64,000 nucleotides of DNA, from the NCBI GenBank assembly GCA_963751245.1, contig CAVVTR010000007.1, positions 492,045 to 556,044 of the forward strand, given 5' to 3'. Position 1 is the stretch's first letter. Every line of letters starts with the position of its first letter. The DNA is from CAVVTR01 sp963751245. GTDB lineage: Bacteria; Acidobacteriota; Thermoanaerobaculia; Thermoanaerobaculales; Thermoanaerobaculaceae. Positions 48,476 through 55,738 of this stretch are shown here, piece after piece. Both the position numbers and the translations under genes were made by a program. The notes below the pieces were generated by a model. It saw only the letters and a program-made list of their open reading frames with translations, ran no database searches and was not told the origin of the DNA.

Positions 48476-49468
48476 TCACTCCCCGTCGAGCGGAATGTCC
48501 GCAGCCACGAGCTTGTCGTGGAACTCCTCCTCCCACTCCTTGTAGGTGTGGGGGTGGACCTCGTGGTCCCAGGGGTTGACGTGGCGGCGCGCGCGGTTGT
48601 TGTTGGCCAGGTTGCGCGTCGGGCTCATGAACACGCCGGCCATGTGGCTGAGCTTGGAGAAGGGGAAGTAGGCGAACAGCACGCTCACGAGGAACAGGTG
48701 CACGAAGAAGAGCGTGCCGATCCCCTGAGGGACCGCTGGGTGGAACGACACCAGGGAGACGGCAAGCTCCTTCACCGCCACGATGTCCGTCTTGTCGACG
48801 TACCGGAGCAGGATGCCGGTGGTCGCGACGCCCAGCAGCAGGAGGAGCGGCAGGTGGTCGGCGGCGCCGGAAATGTAGCGCAGCCGCGGGTTGATCCACC
48901 GGCGCAACAGCAGGTAGCCGAGAGCCGCCACGACGACGACGTTGGTGAGGTAGATCTCGGGCAGGCCGACCTGGAAGAAGCCGTCGAGGCCCTGCAGCCA
49001 GGCCACCGGGCGCGGCACCGGCTCGACGAAGAAGCGGAAGTGCCGGAGCAGGATGACCAGCAGCGACCAGTGAAAGGCCAGGGAGCCCGCCCACAGCCAC
49101 TTGTCGGGGCCGTAGACGAGGGTGCCGTCGGCACGCAGCCGGGCGCGGGTGTTGCGGAACAGCGAGCGGAACGTCAGCGCCTCCAGCAGGACGCGCCCGG
49201 TGGCGCCCGCCGCCGTGGACGGGTTTTCCAGGCGGGCGCTGCGGATCCACGGAAGGGAGCGCTGCTGGCCGCAGGTGGTGGGCACGCGGAACGGAACCGC
49301 CGAGCGCCCCCAGCCGATCACGCGGACGGCGAGACCGGCGAAGAAGATCAGGACCGCGGCGTAGGGAACGGCGATGCCGAAGAGCCCACGCAGCCCCGCG
49401 ACTCCCGCGCCGAGGAACGCGATCGCCGCCAGCACCCCCACGAACGCGAGGGACCCCACGATTCTCAT
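48476..49468 (-). CDS. dsrM: DsrM, membrane cytochrome b subunit
   Basis: 330 residues with six hydrophobic helices in a NarI-like arrangement and His residues in helices (SLAFHWSLLVILLRHF, FFVHLFLVSVLF) as likely haem b ligands. It oxidises menaquinol and passes electrons to DsrK. ATG 49468 has GGGAGG 9 nt upstream, favoured over in-frame TTG 49477. It overlaps the end of the RsbRD-like gene by 4 nt. Confidence 0.9.
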   Translation of the reverse strand: MRIVGSLAFVGVLAAIAFLGAGVAGLRGLFGIAVPYAAVLIFFAGLAVRVIGWGRSAVPFRVPTTCGQQRSLPWIRSARLENPSTAAGATGRVLLEALTFRSLFRNTRARLRADGTLVYGPDKWLWAGSLAFHWSLLVILLRHFRFFVEPVPRPVAWLQGLDGFFQVGLPEIYLTNVVVVAALGYLLLRRWINPRLRYISGAADHLPLLLLLGVATTGILLRYVDKTDIVAVKELAVSLVSFHPAVPQGIGTLFFVHLFLVSVLFAYFPFSKLSHMAGVFMSPTRNLANNNRARRHVNPWDHEVHPHTYKEWEEEFHDKLVAADIPLDGE

Positions 49469-50019
49469 GCTTGGCAACCTCCCTTCGGGCCGGCGCCGCC
49501 GGAGGGCGGGTCGTCACCCTCGTCAGCCAGCATGCCGGCTTTCTTCAGCAAGGTGTGGACCCGCGCCGAGGCCTGCCGGGCACGGATCTCCCAGACCTGC
49601 TCGCGGCAGGCCATGAACGTGTCGAAGGCGCGCAGGGCCAGGGCGTCCACGCGGGCGTGGAAGGCCATGAGCTCGGCGGCGAGGTCGGGGGACAGCGGCG
49701 CGGGGAGCTCGGTGCGGACCAGGTCCTTGAGGGCGAAGACGAAACCCGTCGCCTGACTCGCCGTGAGCTCCTGCACCGAACGGATCCGCAGGATGGCGTC
49801 GAGGGCTCCGGTTGCTGCGCGGTCGTCGGAGATCCCCGCCAGCTGCCCGAACAGGTCGTCCACCGCCTTCTTGATGGTGGCGCCCACCGGGTTGTGGAAG
49901 GGGTCGGCCTCGTCGCGGAAGAACGCGGCGCCACTGGCGTGGTAGGACGACAGCACCTGATCGCTCCACCGGGACACGATGGCGGTCCGTCTCTGCCTGA
50001 GTTGATCCGCCAGTCCCAC
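49465..50019 (-). CDS. RsbRD-like N-terminal domain protein, first gene of dsrMKJOP operon
   Basis: 184 residues, all-helical: RQRRTAIVSRWSDQVLSSY at the start, FHNPVGATIKKAVDDLF, then SVQELTASQATGFVFALKDLV. This resembles the RsbRD N-terminal (sensor) domain family, which often heads dsrMKJOP operons in sulfate reducers; its role there is unknown. GTG 50019 has GGAAAGGCGG upstream. The longer frame from 50115 is ruled out because the exact -24/-12 promoter (50081-50096) lies inside it, with transcription starting near 50070. Confidence 0.72.
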   Translation of the reverse strand: MGLADQLRQRRTAIVSRWSDQVLSSYHASGAAFFRDEADPFHNPVGATIKKAVDDLFGQLAGISDDRAATGALDAILRIRSVQELTASQATGFVFALKDLVRTELPAPLSPDLAAELMAFHARVDALALRAFDTFMACREQVWEIRARQASARVHTLLKKAGMLADEGDDPPSGGAGPKGGCQA

Positions 50020-50080
50020 GGGTCCCGCCTTTCCGGAGGAGCACGGCTGCCCGGCGGCCGCGCCTTCCCAGCGGACCGGG

Positions 50081-50096
50081 TGCAACCCCCGTGCCA
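50081..50096 (-). promoter_or_regulatory. Sigma-54 (-24/-12) promoter of dsr operon 2 (dsrMKJOP to regulator)
   Basis: On the minus strand TGGCACGGGGGTTGCA, an exact match to TGGCAC-N5-TTGCA with GG and GC 12 bp apart. The start point would be near 50070, about 50 nt before the GTG of the RsbRD-like gene. All twelve genes to 35473 run on this strand with overlaps or small gaps, so they are probably one transcript. Confidence 0.85.
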
Positions 50097-50186
50097 GTGG
50101 GGGGTTCTGCCCCATGACAAGAAGATATTGATCTGAATGAAGTTGCGATCCGCCGCGGGAGCCCGCCGGTGGCAGACCAGGAGACC

Positions 50187-50318
50187 GTTTCCTTGTTGTA
50201 ACATCCTGGTCGGAAAGCCATCTGAGAAGGGAACTTCCGGGGTTCTTGAGGTGCGGCTCCGAGGGCGGGGACCGGGCTGCCGCGGGAAGGAGAGGGCCGG
50301 GCGTTACGGGAGAGTAAC
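50187..50318. promoter_or_regulatory. Two upstream activator sites for dsr operon 2
   Basis: GTTTCCTTGTTGTAAC at 50187-50202 (9 of 10 match to GTTAC-N6-GTAAC) is centred 100 bp upstream of the -24 GG; GTTACGGGAGAGTAAC at 50303-50318 (10 of 10) is centred 216 bp upstream. Both lie in the gap between dsrC and the operon 2 promoter. The first spacing equals those at the other two promoters. Confidence 0.65.
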
Positions 50319-50336
50319 GGACGGCCGAGGGGGCGC

Positions 50337-50365
50337 GACCGTCCCGGCGTCGGGCCGGGACGGTC
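50337..50365 (-). terminator. Stem-loop after dsrC (probable end of dsr operon 1)
   Basis: Perfect 12-bp stem GACCGTCCCGGC / GCCGGGACGGTC with a 5-nt loop, starting 13 nt past the dsrC stop. No T-tract follows, so it may act with Rho or protect the 3' end of a high-abundance dsrC message. Confidence 0.55.
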
Positions 50366-50378
50366 GGGCGCCGGGACC

Positions 50379-50696
50379 TCAGACGCAGCCGGTGGGCTTG
50401 GGCAGGCCGGCAACCTTGCAGGCGCCCTTGGCCGGGCCGGAGGGGAACAGCTCGTAGACCTCCTTGAGCGAGAACCCGGTCTCCTTGCAGAGCTTGCGGA
50501 TCATCGGCGCGACGCCGAAGTCCACGTAGTACTTGCGCAGGTAGTTGACCAGCTTCCAGTGGTTCTCGGTCAGGTCGGCGACGCCCTCGGTTGAGGCGAG
50601 GGCCTTGGCGACGTCCTCGTTCCAGGTGTCTGGCTCCTGCATGAAGCCGTCTTCGTCGACCTCGAGGGAAACGTTTCCGTGGCTGAACGTGGGCAT
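50379..50696 (-). CDS. dsrC: DsrC, sulfur-carrier partner of sulfite reductase
   Basis: 105 residues. The C-terminal arm carries both redox cysteines: Cys93 (AKGACKVAG) and penultimate Cys104 (PKPTGCV), 11 residues apart, which separates true DsrC from TusE-like relatives. DsrAB loads sulfur from sulfite between these two Cys as a trisulfide that DsrMKJOP then reduces. ATG 50696 has a strong GGAGGAAAG site, in keeping with high expression. Last gene of operon 1. Confidence 0.95.
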   Translation of the reverse strand: MPTFSHGNVSLEVDEDGFMQEPDTWNEDVAKALASTEGVADLTENHWKLVNYLRKYYVDFGVAPMIRKLCKETGFSLKEVYELFPSGPAKGACKVAGLPKPTGCV

Positions 50697-50736
50697 AGTC
50701 TTTCCTCCTTGCATCGTCCGTGGGAGCGCTGCTCCC

Positions 50737-51297
50737 TTATTCACCGATCTCCAGCACCGGGACGGCCGGCGGTGCGGCGCCCTCGGCGCGTTCCAACGCC
50801 TTCAGGAAGTCCGTGCTGGGCTGGTGGCCCAGCCTCATGGCCTGGGTCAGCTCGACCCGTGCCTGGGCGGTCTCGCCGGTGGCCAGGAGCCCGACGGCGA
50901 GGAAGTAGTGGGCCGCCGCGTGGCGGGGGTCGAGCTCCAGGGCGCGGCGGTTGCACGCGACGAGCTCGGCGGCCTGCCCCAGGTAGAGGTGTGCCTGGCC
51001 CATGTTGAAGTGAGCGATCACCAGGTCGTCCCGGCGCGCCACCGCTTCCCGGGTGGCCTCCAGGCACCCGGCGAAGTCCCACCTCAAGAGCCTCACGCCA
51101 CCGAGGTTCACCCAGGCCTCGACGAGGTCGGGCTCGAGCTCGAGGGCGCCGAGGTAGGCCTTCTCGGCGTCGTTCACCCGCCCCATCTGCGTGTAGGCGA
51201 GGCCGAGGTTGAATCTGGCCCGGGCGGAGCCGGGGTCGTCCTCGGCCTGCTTCGACCAATGATCTGCGCGTTCGCGTGCGTGCGCTTGTGTGTTCAC
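50737..51297 (-). CDS. TPR-repeat protein
   Basis: 186 residues. Four or so tetratricopeptide repeats: ARARFNLGLAYTQMGRVNDA, VEAWVNLGGV, VIAHFNMGQAHLYLG and AAAHYFLAVGLLATGE. No signal peptide, so it is cytoplasmic and likely a scaffold or chaperone. It overlaps the HEAT-like gene by 4 nt and precedes dsrC by 40 nt, suggesting a role in assembly or stability of the Dsr proteins (inference). Confidence 0.8.
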   Translation of the reverse strand: MNTQAHARERADHWSKQAEDDPGSARARFNLGLAYTQMGRVNDAEKAYLGALELEPDLVEAWVNLGGVRLLRWDFAGCLEATREAVARRDDLVIAHFNMGQAHLYLGQAAELVACNRRALELDPRHAAAHYFLAVGLLATGETAQARVELTQAMRLGHQPSTDFLKALERAEGAAPPAVPVLEIGE

Positions 51298-51803
51298 GAC
51301 GGTCTTCCTTCCCGGGGAGCCAGCAGCGCCGCGAGACGGCGCCCGCTCTCCTCGTCCATGGTTGTTGTCCAGATGCGGAGCTCGCCGCGGTGGGCCTCGA
51401 GAAGCTCCGGTGAGGCCTGGGCGAGAACCTCCAGCGCCCGGATGACCTCGTCGCGCAGACCGGGATCACCGAGCAGGTCGACGATAGCGCCCAGGTGAGC
51501 CGCGATCAACGCCGGCCGCTCCGCGCCGATGGCGGCGAGGGCGGCGATGCCGTGGACCCCGTTGGTGCCCGACTCGTCGTTGAGGGCCCAGATCAGGCGG
51601 CGCACGACCTCGAGGCCGAGCTCGGGCCTCAGCGCGGCCACGCGGCCCACGGTGCGGGCGGCGCGTTCGCGGATGACGGCGTCGGTGTCCCAGAGCCGGC
51701 CGAGAAGCAGCCGGAACGCCCTCCGGTCGTCGGAGGCCATCGCCTGGAGCGTCGCGGTGTCCCCTGAGTGCAAGAGCTCCATCATCGTCTCCTTCAGGCC
51801 CAT
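51294..51803 (-). CDS. HEAT-repeat-like helical protein
   Basis: 169 residues beginning MGLKETMMELL. Repeated helix pairs such as AVIRERAARTVGRVAALRPELGL-, NGVHGIAALAAIGAE and DEVIRALEVLAQASPELL fit HEAT/armadillo repeats. No enzyme motif. It overlaps dsrN by 10 nt and the TPR gene by 4 nt, so all three are translated together. Adjacent solenoid proteins in a dsr operon hint at a scaffold for DsrC or DsrAB; this is inference. Confidence 0.7.
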   Translation of the reverse strand: MGLKETMMELLHSGDTATLQAMASDDRRAFRLLLGRLWDTDAVIRERAARTVGRVAALRPELGLEVVRRLIWALNDESGTNGVHGIAALAAIGAERPALIAAHLGAIVDLLGDPGLRDEVIRALEVLAQASPELLEAHRGELRIWTTTMDEESGRRLAALLAPREGRPS

Positions 51804-53197
51804 GACACCCGCGCCTCGGCGCGGCCGGCGGCGTACCGGCGCGCGGCCGCGAGGAGGCCGGCGGCCCACGAGGGGGTCGCCAGCGCGTGCAGGTGGAGGT
51901 AGGAAGCCCAGACGTTGCCGGAGACGATGCCGTCGCGACCGTCGATGCCGCGCCCGCGGCGCACGTCGAGCACGGTGCGCCCGCCGTCGCCGCCCGCGAC
52001 CACGCGGGAGTAGTGGAACTCGTGGCCCACGAGCTCGGTGCCGGGAGCGAAGAGCCAGTTGCGCCGGTCCACCACCGCGACCTCGTATCCGTGGCCCTGC
52101 GGCCGGGAGGTCTGCTCGACCACCAGGTCGAGCACGGCGGTCATGGGGTAGGCGACACCGTTGACGACGAGCTCGCGGGCCAGCAGCATGAGCCCGCCGC
52201 ACTCCGCGTAGACGGGCAGCCCTCCGGCCACGGCGCCGCGCAGTGCGGCGGCGAACGCCGCACCCTCGGCCAGCCGGGAGACGTGAACCTCGGGGAAGCC
52301 TCCACCGATGAGGAGGGCGTCGAGCCCGCTCAGGGTGCCGGGGTCCCGGGTGGAGACGTCCACGATGGCGGCACCTCCGGCGCGCAGGCGCTCCAGGTTC
52401 TCCGGGTAGGTGAAGGTGAAGGCCTCGTCGCGCAGGACCCCGACGCGGACCGTCCTGCCCTCCGCGGCGGTGATCGCAGGCAGCACCTGGAGCTCCACGG
52501 CCGGCGCCCGGGCCGCGATCTCGCGGAGCGCAGCGAGGTCCACGTGGGACGCCACCGCGGCGCCGGCCGCGGCGAGAGCACCCTCCCGGTCGTCGTGCTC
52601 GGCGGCGGTCACGAGACCGAGGTGACGGCCCGGAAGGGGACCGCCTCCGGTCAGGCGCGGGATGGCTCCGACAACGGGGACTCCGGCGAGCCGGGCCACG
52701 GCGGCGCGGATGACGTCCTCCTGCCGCCGCGTGGCCACCCGGTTCAGCACGACACCGGCCAGATTCAGCTCCGGATCCGCGGCGCGGCACCCCAGCACGA
52801 GCGCCCCCACCGTCGACGTGACCTTGGTCGTGTCGACGACGAGGATGACCGGGGCGCCCAGCCGTCGGGCGAGCCCTGCGGTGGAGTGCGTGCCCTCGGC
52901 GTCGACGCCGTCGTAAAGCCCCCGGTTGCCCTCGACGATGACGATGTCCGCGTCCGCGGCGGCCTCCAGCGAGGTCCCCAGCGCTGCCGCGGGCATCATG
53001 AACGTGTCGAGGTTGCCGCAGGGCCGGCCGGTGGCCGCGGCCAGCCAGCCGGCGTCGATGAAGTCGGGGCCCTTCTTGAAGCCGTGGACCACGAGACCGG
53101 CCTCCCGCAACGCCCGCGCCAGGCCGAGGGCGACGAGCGTCTTGCCGCTGTCGCCGGACAGGCCCGCGATGACGAGGCGGGGGCCGTTGAGCCTCAT
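51794..53197 (-). CDS. dsrN: DsrN, CbiA/CobB-like glutamine amidotransferase for siroheme amidation
   Basis: 467 residues. N-terminal P-loop ATPase domain of the dethiobiotin-synthetase type (GLSGDSGKTLVALGLA, FKKGPDFID) and C-terminal class I glutamine amidotransferase with the catalytic Cys in YAECGGLML. In sulfur bacteria DsrN amidates siroheme to siro(heme)amide for DsrAB. Placement inside the dsr operon favours this over cobyrinate synthesis. ATG 53197 preferred: GGAAGG lies 9 nt upstream, whereas GTG 53206 would abut it. Confidence 0.85.
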   Translation of the reverse strand: MRLNGPRLVIAGLSGDSGKTLVALGLARALREAGLVVHGFKKGPDFIDAGWLAAATGRPCGNLDTFMMPAAALGTSLEAAADADIVIVEGNRGLYDGVDAEGTHSTAGLARRLGAPVILVVDTTKVTSTVGALVLGCRAADPELNLAGVVLNRVATRRQEDVIRAAVARLAGVPVVGAIPRLTGGGPLPGRHLGLVTAAEHDDREGALAAAGAAVASHVDLAALREIAARAPAVELQVLPAITAAEGRTVRVGVLRDEAFTFTYPENLERLRAGGAAIVDVSTRDPGTLSGLDALLIGGGFPEVHVSRLAEGAAFAAALRGAVAGGLPVYAECGGLMLLARELVVNGVAYPMTAVLDLVVEQTSRPQGHGYEVAVVDRRNWLFAPGTELVGHEFHYSRVVAGGDGGRTVLDVRRGRGIDGRDGIVSGNVWASYLHLHALATPSWAAGLLAAARRYAAGRAEARVSWA

Positions 53198-53222
53198 GAC
53201 GCGCACCCTTCCACGATGGGTC

Positions 53223-54950
53223 CTACTGGCCCTCGATGAAGCCGCAGGGGCACTCTTCCCAGCACTTCCTGCAGCCGTCGCAGACTTCCATCTTGATGTC
53301 GTAGAAGTGCCCGTGGGTGGGGGACTGCGCCTTCTTGAAGCCGCTGTTCTGGCAGTACATCCAGCAGTTCTCGCAGCCGAAGCACTTGCCGCAGGAGAAG
53401 CAGCGCGTGACCTCGGCGAGGGCCTGCTCCTCGGTGATGCCGCCGTCGACCTCGCGGTCGGGCTCTGCGAGGCGCGCCTCGGGTCCGAGCACGAGCCGTT
53501 CCGCCCGGGGCTTGGCCTCGTACCAGTCGAGGCGGATCTTGTCGGAGCCGATCACCGGCGGCAGCCACGGCGCCTGGGGCTCGCGGCCCTGCAGGGAGGC
53601 GTGGATGGCCTCGGCGGCCCGGCGGCCCTGACCGATGGCGGTGGTGGCCAGTCCGAGGGTGACGTTGTCGCCGCCGGACCACACCTTCTCGTAGTGGGTG
53701 CGACCCCAGTCGTCGGCCTCGATCCACGAGGCCTCCAGCGAGCCCAGGGTGCCGGTGTCGGGCTGCTGGCTCACCGCCGTGATCACCGTCTCGGCGGCGA
53801 CCTCGAAGACATCGCCCTCGATGGGGACCGGGCGGCGCCGGCCGGAGGCATCGGGCTCGCCGAGCTCCATGCGCTGGACGAGGATGCCGGTGACGGCGCC
53901 GTCACCGTCGCGGAGCACCTTCACCGGCGCGGTGAGGTACTCGATGGCGATGCCCTCCTCGAGGGCCTCGTCGATCTCCCGGTCGATGGCGGGCATCTCG
54001 GTCCGGGTGCGGCGGTAGAGGATGGTGACCTCCGCGCCCAGGCGCCGCGAGATGCCGGCGGAGTCCGCGGCGACGCGCTTGGACACGCGGGCCGCGTCGA
54101 TGGCGGTGTCGCCGCCGCCGATGACCACCACCCTGCCCCCGACCGTGACGCTGCGCCCCGAGTTGACGGCGTTGAGGAACTCGGTGCCCGTGTAGACGCC
54201 GTCGCCCTCCTCGCCGGGCACGCCGAGCTTCTTTCCCTGGTGGGCGCCGATGCCGAGGAAAACGGCGTCGAACTCGGCGCGGAGCGCGTCGAGGGTGACG
54301 TCCCTGCCCACCGTCACGTCGCAGCGCAGCTCGACGCCGAGGTCGACGATGCGCTGGATCTCGCGGTCGAGCACCTCGCGGGGGAGGCGGTAGACGGGGA
54401 TGCCGTAGCGAAGCATGCCGCCGGGCCTGGGAAGGCTCTCGAAGACGGTGACGGCGTAGCCGCGCCGGGCGAGCTGATACGCGCAGGACAGGCCGGCAGG
54501 ACCGGCGCCGATGACGGCGACGCGCTGCGTCTTGGTGTCCTCACCGGGCATTGCCTCGAGCCGCAGCTCGTGGGCGATGGCCCAGTCGCCGATGTGGCGC
54601 TCGAGGGCGTTGACGGACACGGCCCCGTCCTTGGCGCCGCGGTTGCAGTCGCCCTCGCAAGGATGGGGACACACGCGTCCCATGACGGCGGGGAAGGGGT
54701 TGGTCTCCACCTCGATCCGCCAGGCCATCTCGGTGGCCTCGTCGAGACCGATCCCGAGCTTGTCCCGCAGGGAGATGGCCATCAGCCAGCCGCGGATGTC
54801 GTTGCCGCTCGGGCACGCGTGGGTGCACGGAGGGAGCTTCTCCTGCATCCTCGGCCGCAGCGGCGAGATCTGCGTCCCCGACGCGCCGCCGCCTCTCATG
54901 TGGCTGCCCAGGCTGGACGTCTTCTTGTCTTTCTGTTTCAGGAGACCCAT
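53223..54950 (-). CDS. dsrL: DsrL-like NAD(P)H-dependent iron-sulfur flavoprotein
   Basis: 575 residues, GltD/NADPH oxidoreductase family. N-terminal Fe-S ligands (CTHACPSGND, CPHPCEGDC), FAD motif VIGAGPAGLSCAYQLA, NAD(P) motif VVIGGGDTAIDAAR, and a C-terminal ferredoxin domain (CFSCGKCFGCENC, CDGCRKCWEECPCG). DsrL is the electron partner of DsrAB: in oxidisers it passes electrons from DsrAB to NAD, and in other lineages the reverse is proposed. At 575 residues it is shorter than the Allochromatium type (~655), matching the shorter DsrL-2 form. It follows the ferritin-like gene by 34 nt. Confidence 0.87.
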   Translation of the reverse strand: MGLLKQKDKKTSSLGSHMRGGGASGTQISPLRPRMQEKLPPCTHACPSGNDIRGWLMAISLRDKLGIGLDEATEMAWRIEVETNPFPAVMGRVCPHPCEGDCNRGAKDGAVSVNALERHIGDWAIAHELRLEAMPGEDTKTQRVAVIGAGPAGLSCAYQLARRGYAVTVFESLPRPGGMLRYGIPVYRLPREVLDREIQRIVDLGVELRCDVTVGRDVTLDALRAEFDAVFLGIGAHQGKKLGVPGEEGDGVYTGTEFLNAVNSGRSVTVGGRVVVIGGGDTAIDAARVSKRVAADSAGISRRLGAEVTILYRRTRTEMPAIDREIDEALEEGIAIEYLTAPVKVLRDGDGAVTGILVQRMELGEPDASGRRRPVPIEGDVFEVAAETVITAVSQQPDTGTLGSLEASWIEADDWGRTHYEKVWSGGDNVTLGLATTAIGQGRRAAEAIHASLQGREPQAPWLPPVIGSDKIRLDWYEAKPRAERLVLGPEARLAEPDREVDGGITEEQALAEVTRCFSCGKCFGCENCWMYCQNSGFKKAQSPTHGHFYDIKMEVCDGCRKCWEECPCGFIEGQ

Positions 54951-54984
54951 AGGAACACTCCCCCTTGCCCGCGCCCCGGCCGCA

Positions 54985-55422
54985 TCATGCGTACGGGTAG
55001 ATCGCGCGCTTCAGCTCCTCCAGGCGTGCCAGCATCGTATCGTGCTTGCTTTCGTCGGTGAGCAGGTATTCGAGAATCTGCTTGTGAGCGTTGGACGGTG
55101 CGCGGTCCAGGGCACGGCGGGCGAGCTCGACGGATTCGCGCTCCAGCGCCTGGTGGGTGGCGATCTGGTCCCAGATCACCCCCAGCTCCTCCGGAGTGAG
55201 GCGGAGGCCTTCCCTGGTGAGGCTGTCGATGAGGAACTGCTGCACGCGGTGATGCATCATGGAATCGTGGCGGATGACATCCAGGATGATGCGCACGAGG
55301 GGGTTGTCGGTCCCCTCGATCATGACACCAGTGGACTCGATGCCGCGGCGTTCGATGTTCTGCCAGCTGCGCAGCGTGTCCACGAGCTCCTGGATCCTCT
55401 CTGCCCCCACTGCCTCTGACAT
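54985..55422 (-). CDS. Ferritin-like four-helix protein in the dsr operon
   Basis: 145 residues, four long helices. Glu/His residues spaced as in ferritin-like folds are visible (WQNIERRGIES, VIRHDSMMHHRVQQF, ATHQALERESVELA, TDESKHDTMLARLEEL), so a di-iron or other metal site is possible. ATG 55422 follows GGAGGCGGTC; the upstream ATG 55434 lacks a site. I do not know this protein's function. Its place between dsrD and dsrL suggests a part in sulfite reduction, iron supply or oxygen protection. Confidence 0.62.
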   Translation of the reverse strand: MSEAVGAERIQELVDTLRSWQNIERRGIESTGVMIEGTDNPLVRIILDVIRHDSMMHHRVQQFLIDSLTREGLRLTPEELGVIWDQIATHQALERESVELARRALDRAPSNAHKQILEYLLTDESKHDTMLARLEELKRAIYPYA

Positions 55423-55491
55423 GACCGCCTCCATTGCTCGTACGGGCGATGAGGCGGGGGGACCGCTGCCGGCCCCCCCGCCGGCCCTCGT

Positions 55492-55728
55492 CTAGGCGTT
55501 GGGCGGCAACGTGATGTAGCTGCCGCCGACGTAGCTGTAGATGCAGCGACCGGAGTCGATCAGCTGCCGGATCGCCTGCTTGCACAGGCCCTTGTCGACG
55601 TTGTCCTCGCCGAACTGCTCGACCATCGCCTTGATGAGGTCCATGGCCTTGAGGTTCTTCTTGCCGTGGACCGACTTCACCAGGTCAAACATGGCCTGGG
55701 CGACCTGATCGACGGTGACCTCGCTCAT
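55492..55728 (-). CDS. dsrD: DsrD, small winged-helix protein that stimulates sulfite reductase
   Basis: 78 residues, the same length as Desulfovibrio DsrD, and directly after dsrB as in sulfate reducers. The winged-helix fold ends with a beta wing (CIYSYVGGSYITLP). DsrD is known as an activator of DsrAB-dependent sulfite reduction and is generally taken as a marker of the reductive direction. ATG 55728 has GGAGGACGTG upstream, so GTG 55731 is unlikely. Confidence 0.83.
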   Translation of the reverse strand: MSEVTVDQVAQAMFDLVKSVHGKKNLKAMDLIKAMVEQFGEDNVDKGLCKQAIRQLIDSGRCIYSYVGGSYITLPPNA

Positions 55729-55738
55729 CACGTCCTCC

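Noticed and set aside
47276..49756. 826-codon plus-strand frame opposite dsrK and dsrM
   Set aside because: The minus-strand genes are unmistakable dsrK/dsrM; the antisense translation is compositionally biased and featureless.
50020..50115. Longer start (50115) for the RsbRD-like protein
   Set aside because: It would place the exact sigma-54 promoter inside the coding region; GTG 50019 has a ribosome site and begins the recognisable domain.
50164..50179. Second -24/-12-like sequence on the minus strand (TGGTCTGCCACCGGCG)
   Set aside because: Only GG and GC spacing fits; the TTGC part is absent and an exact promoter lies 80 bp further on.
52926..55061. 711-codon plus-strand frame opposite dsrL
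   Set aside because: Same reason: dsrL on the minus strand has all cofactor motifs.
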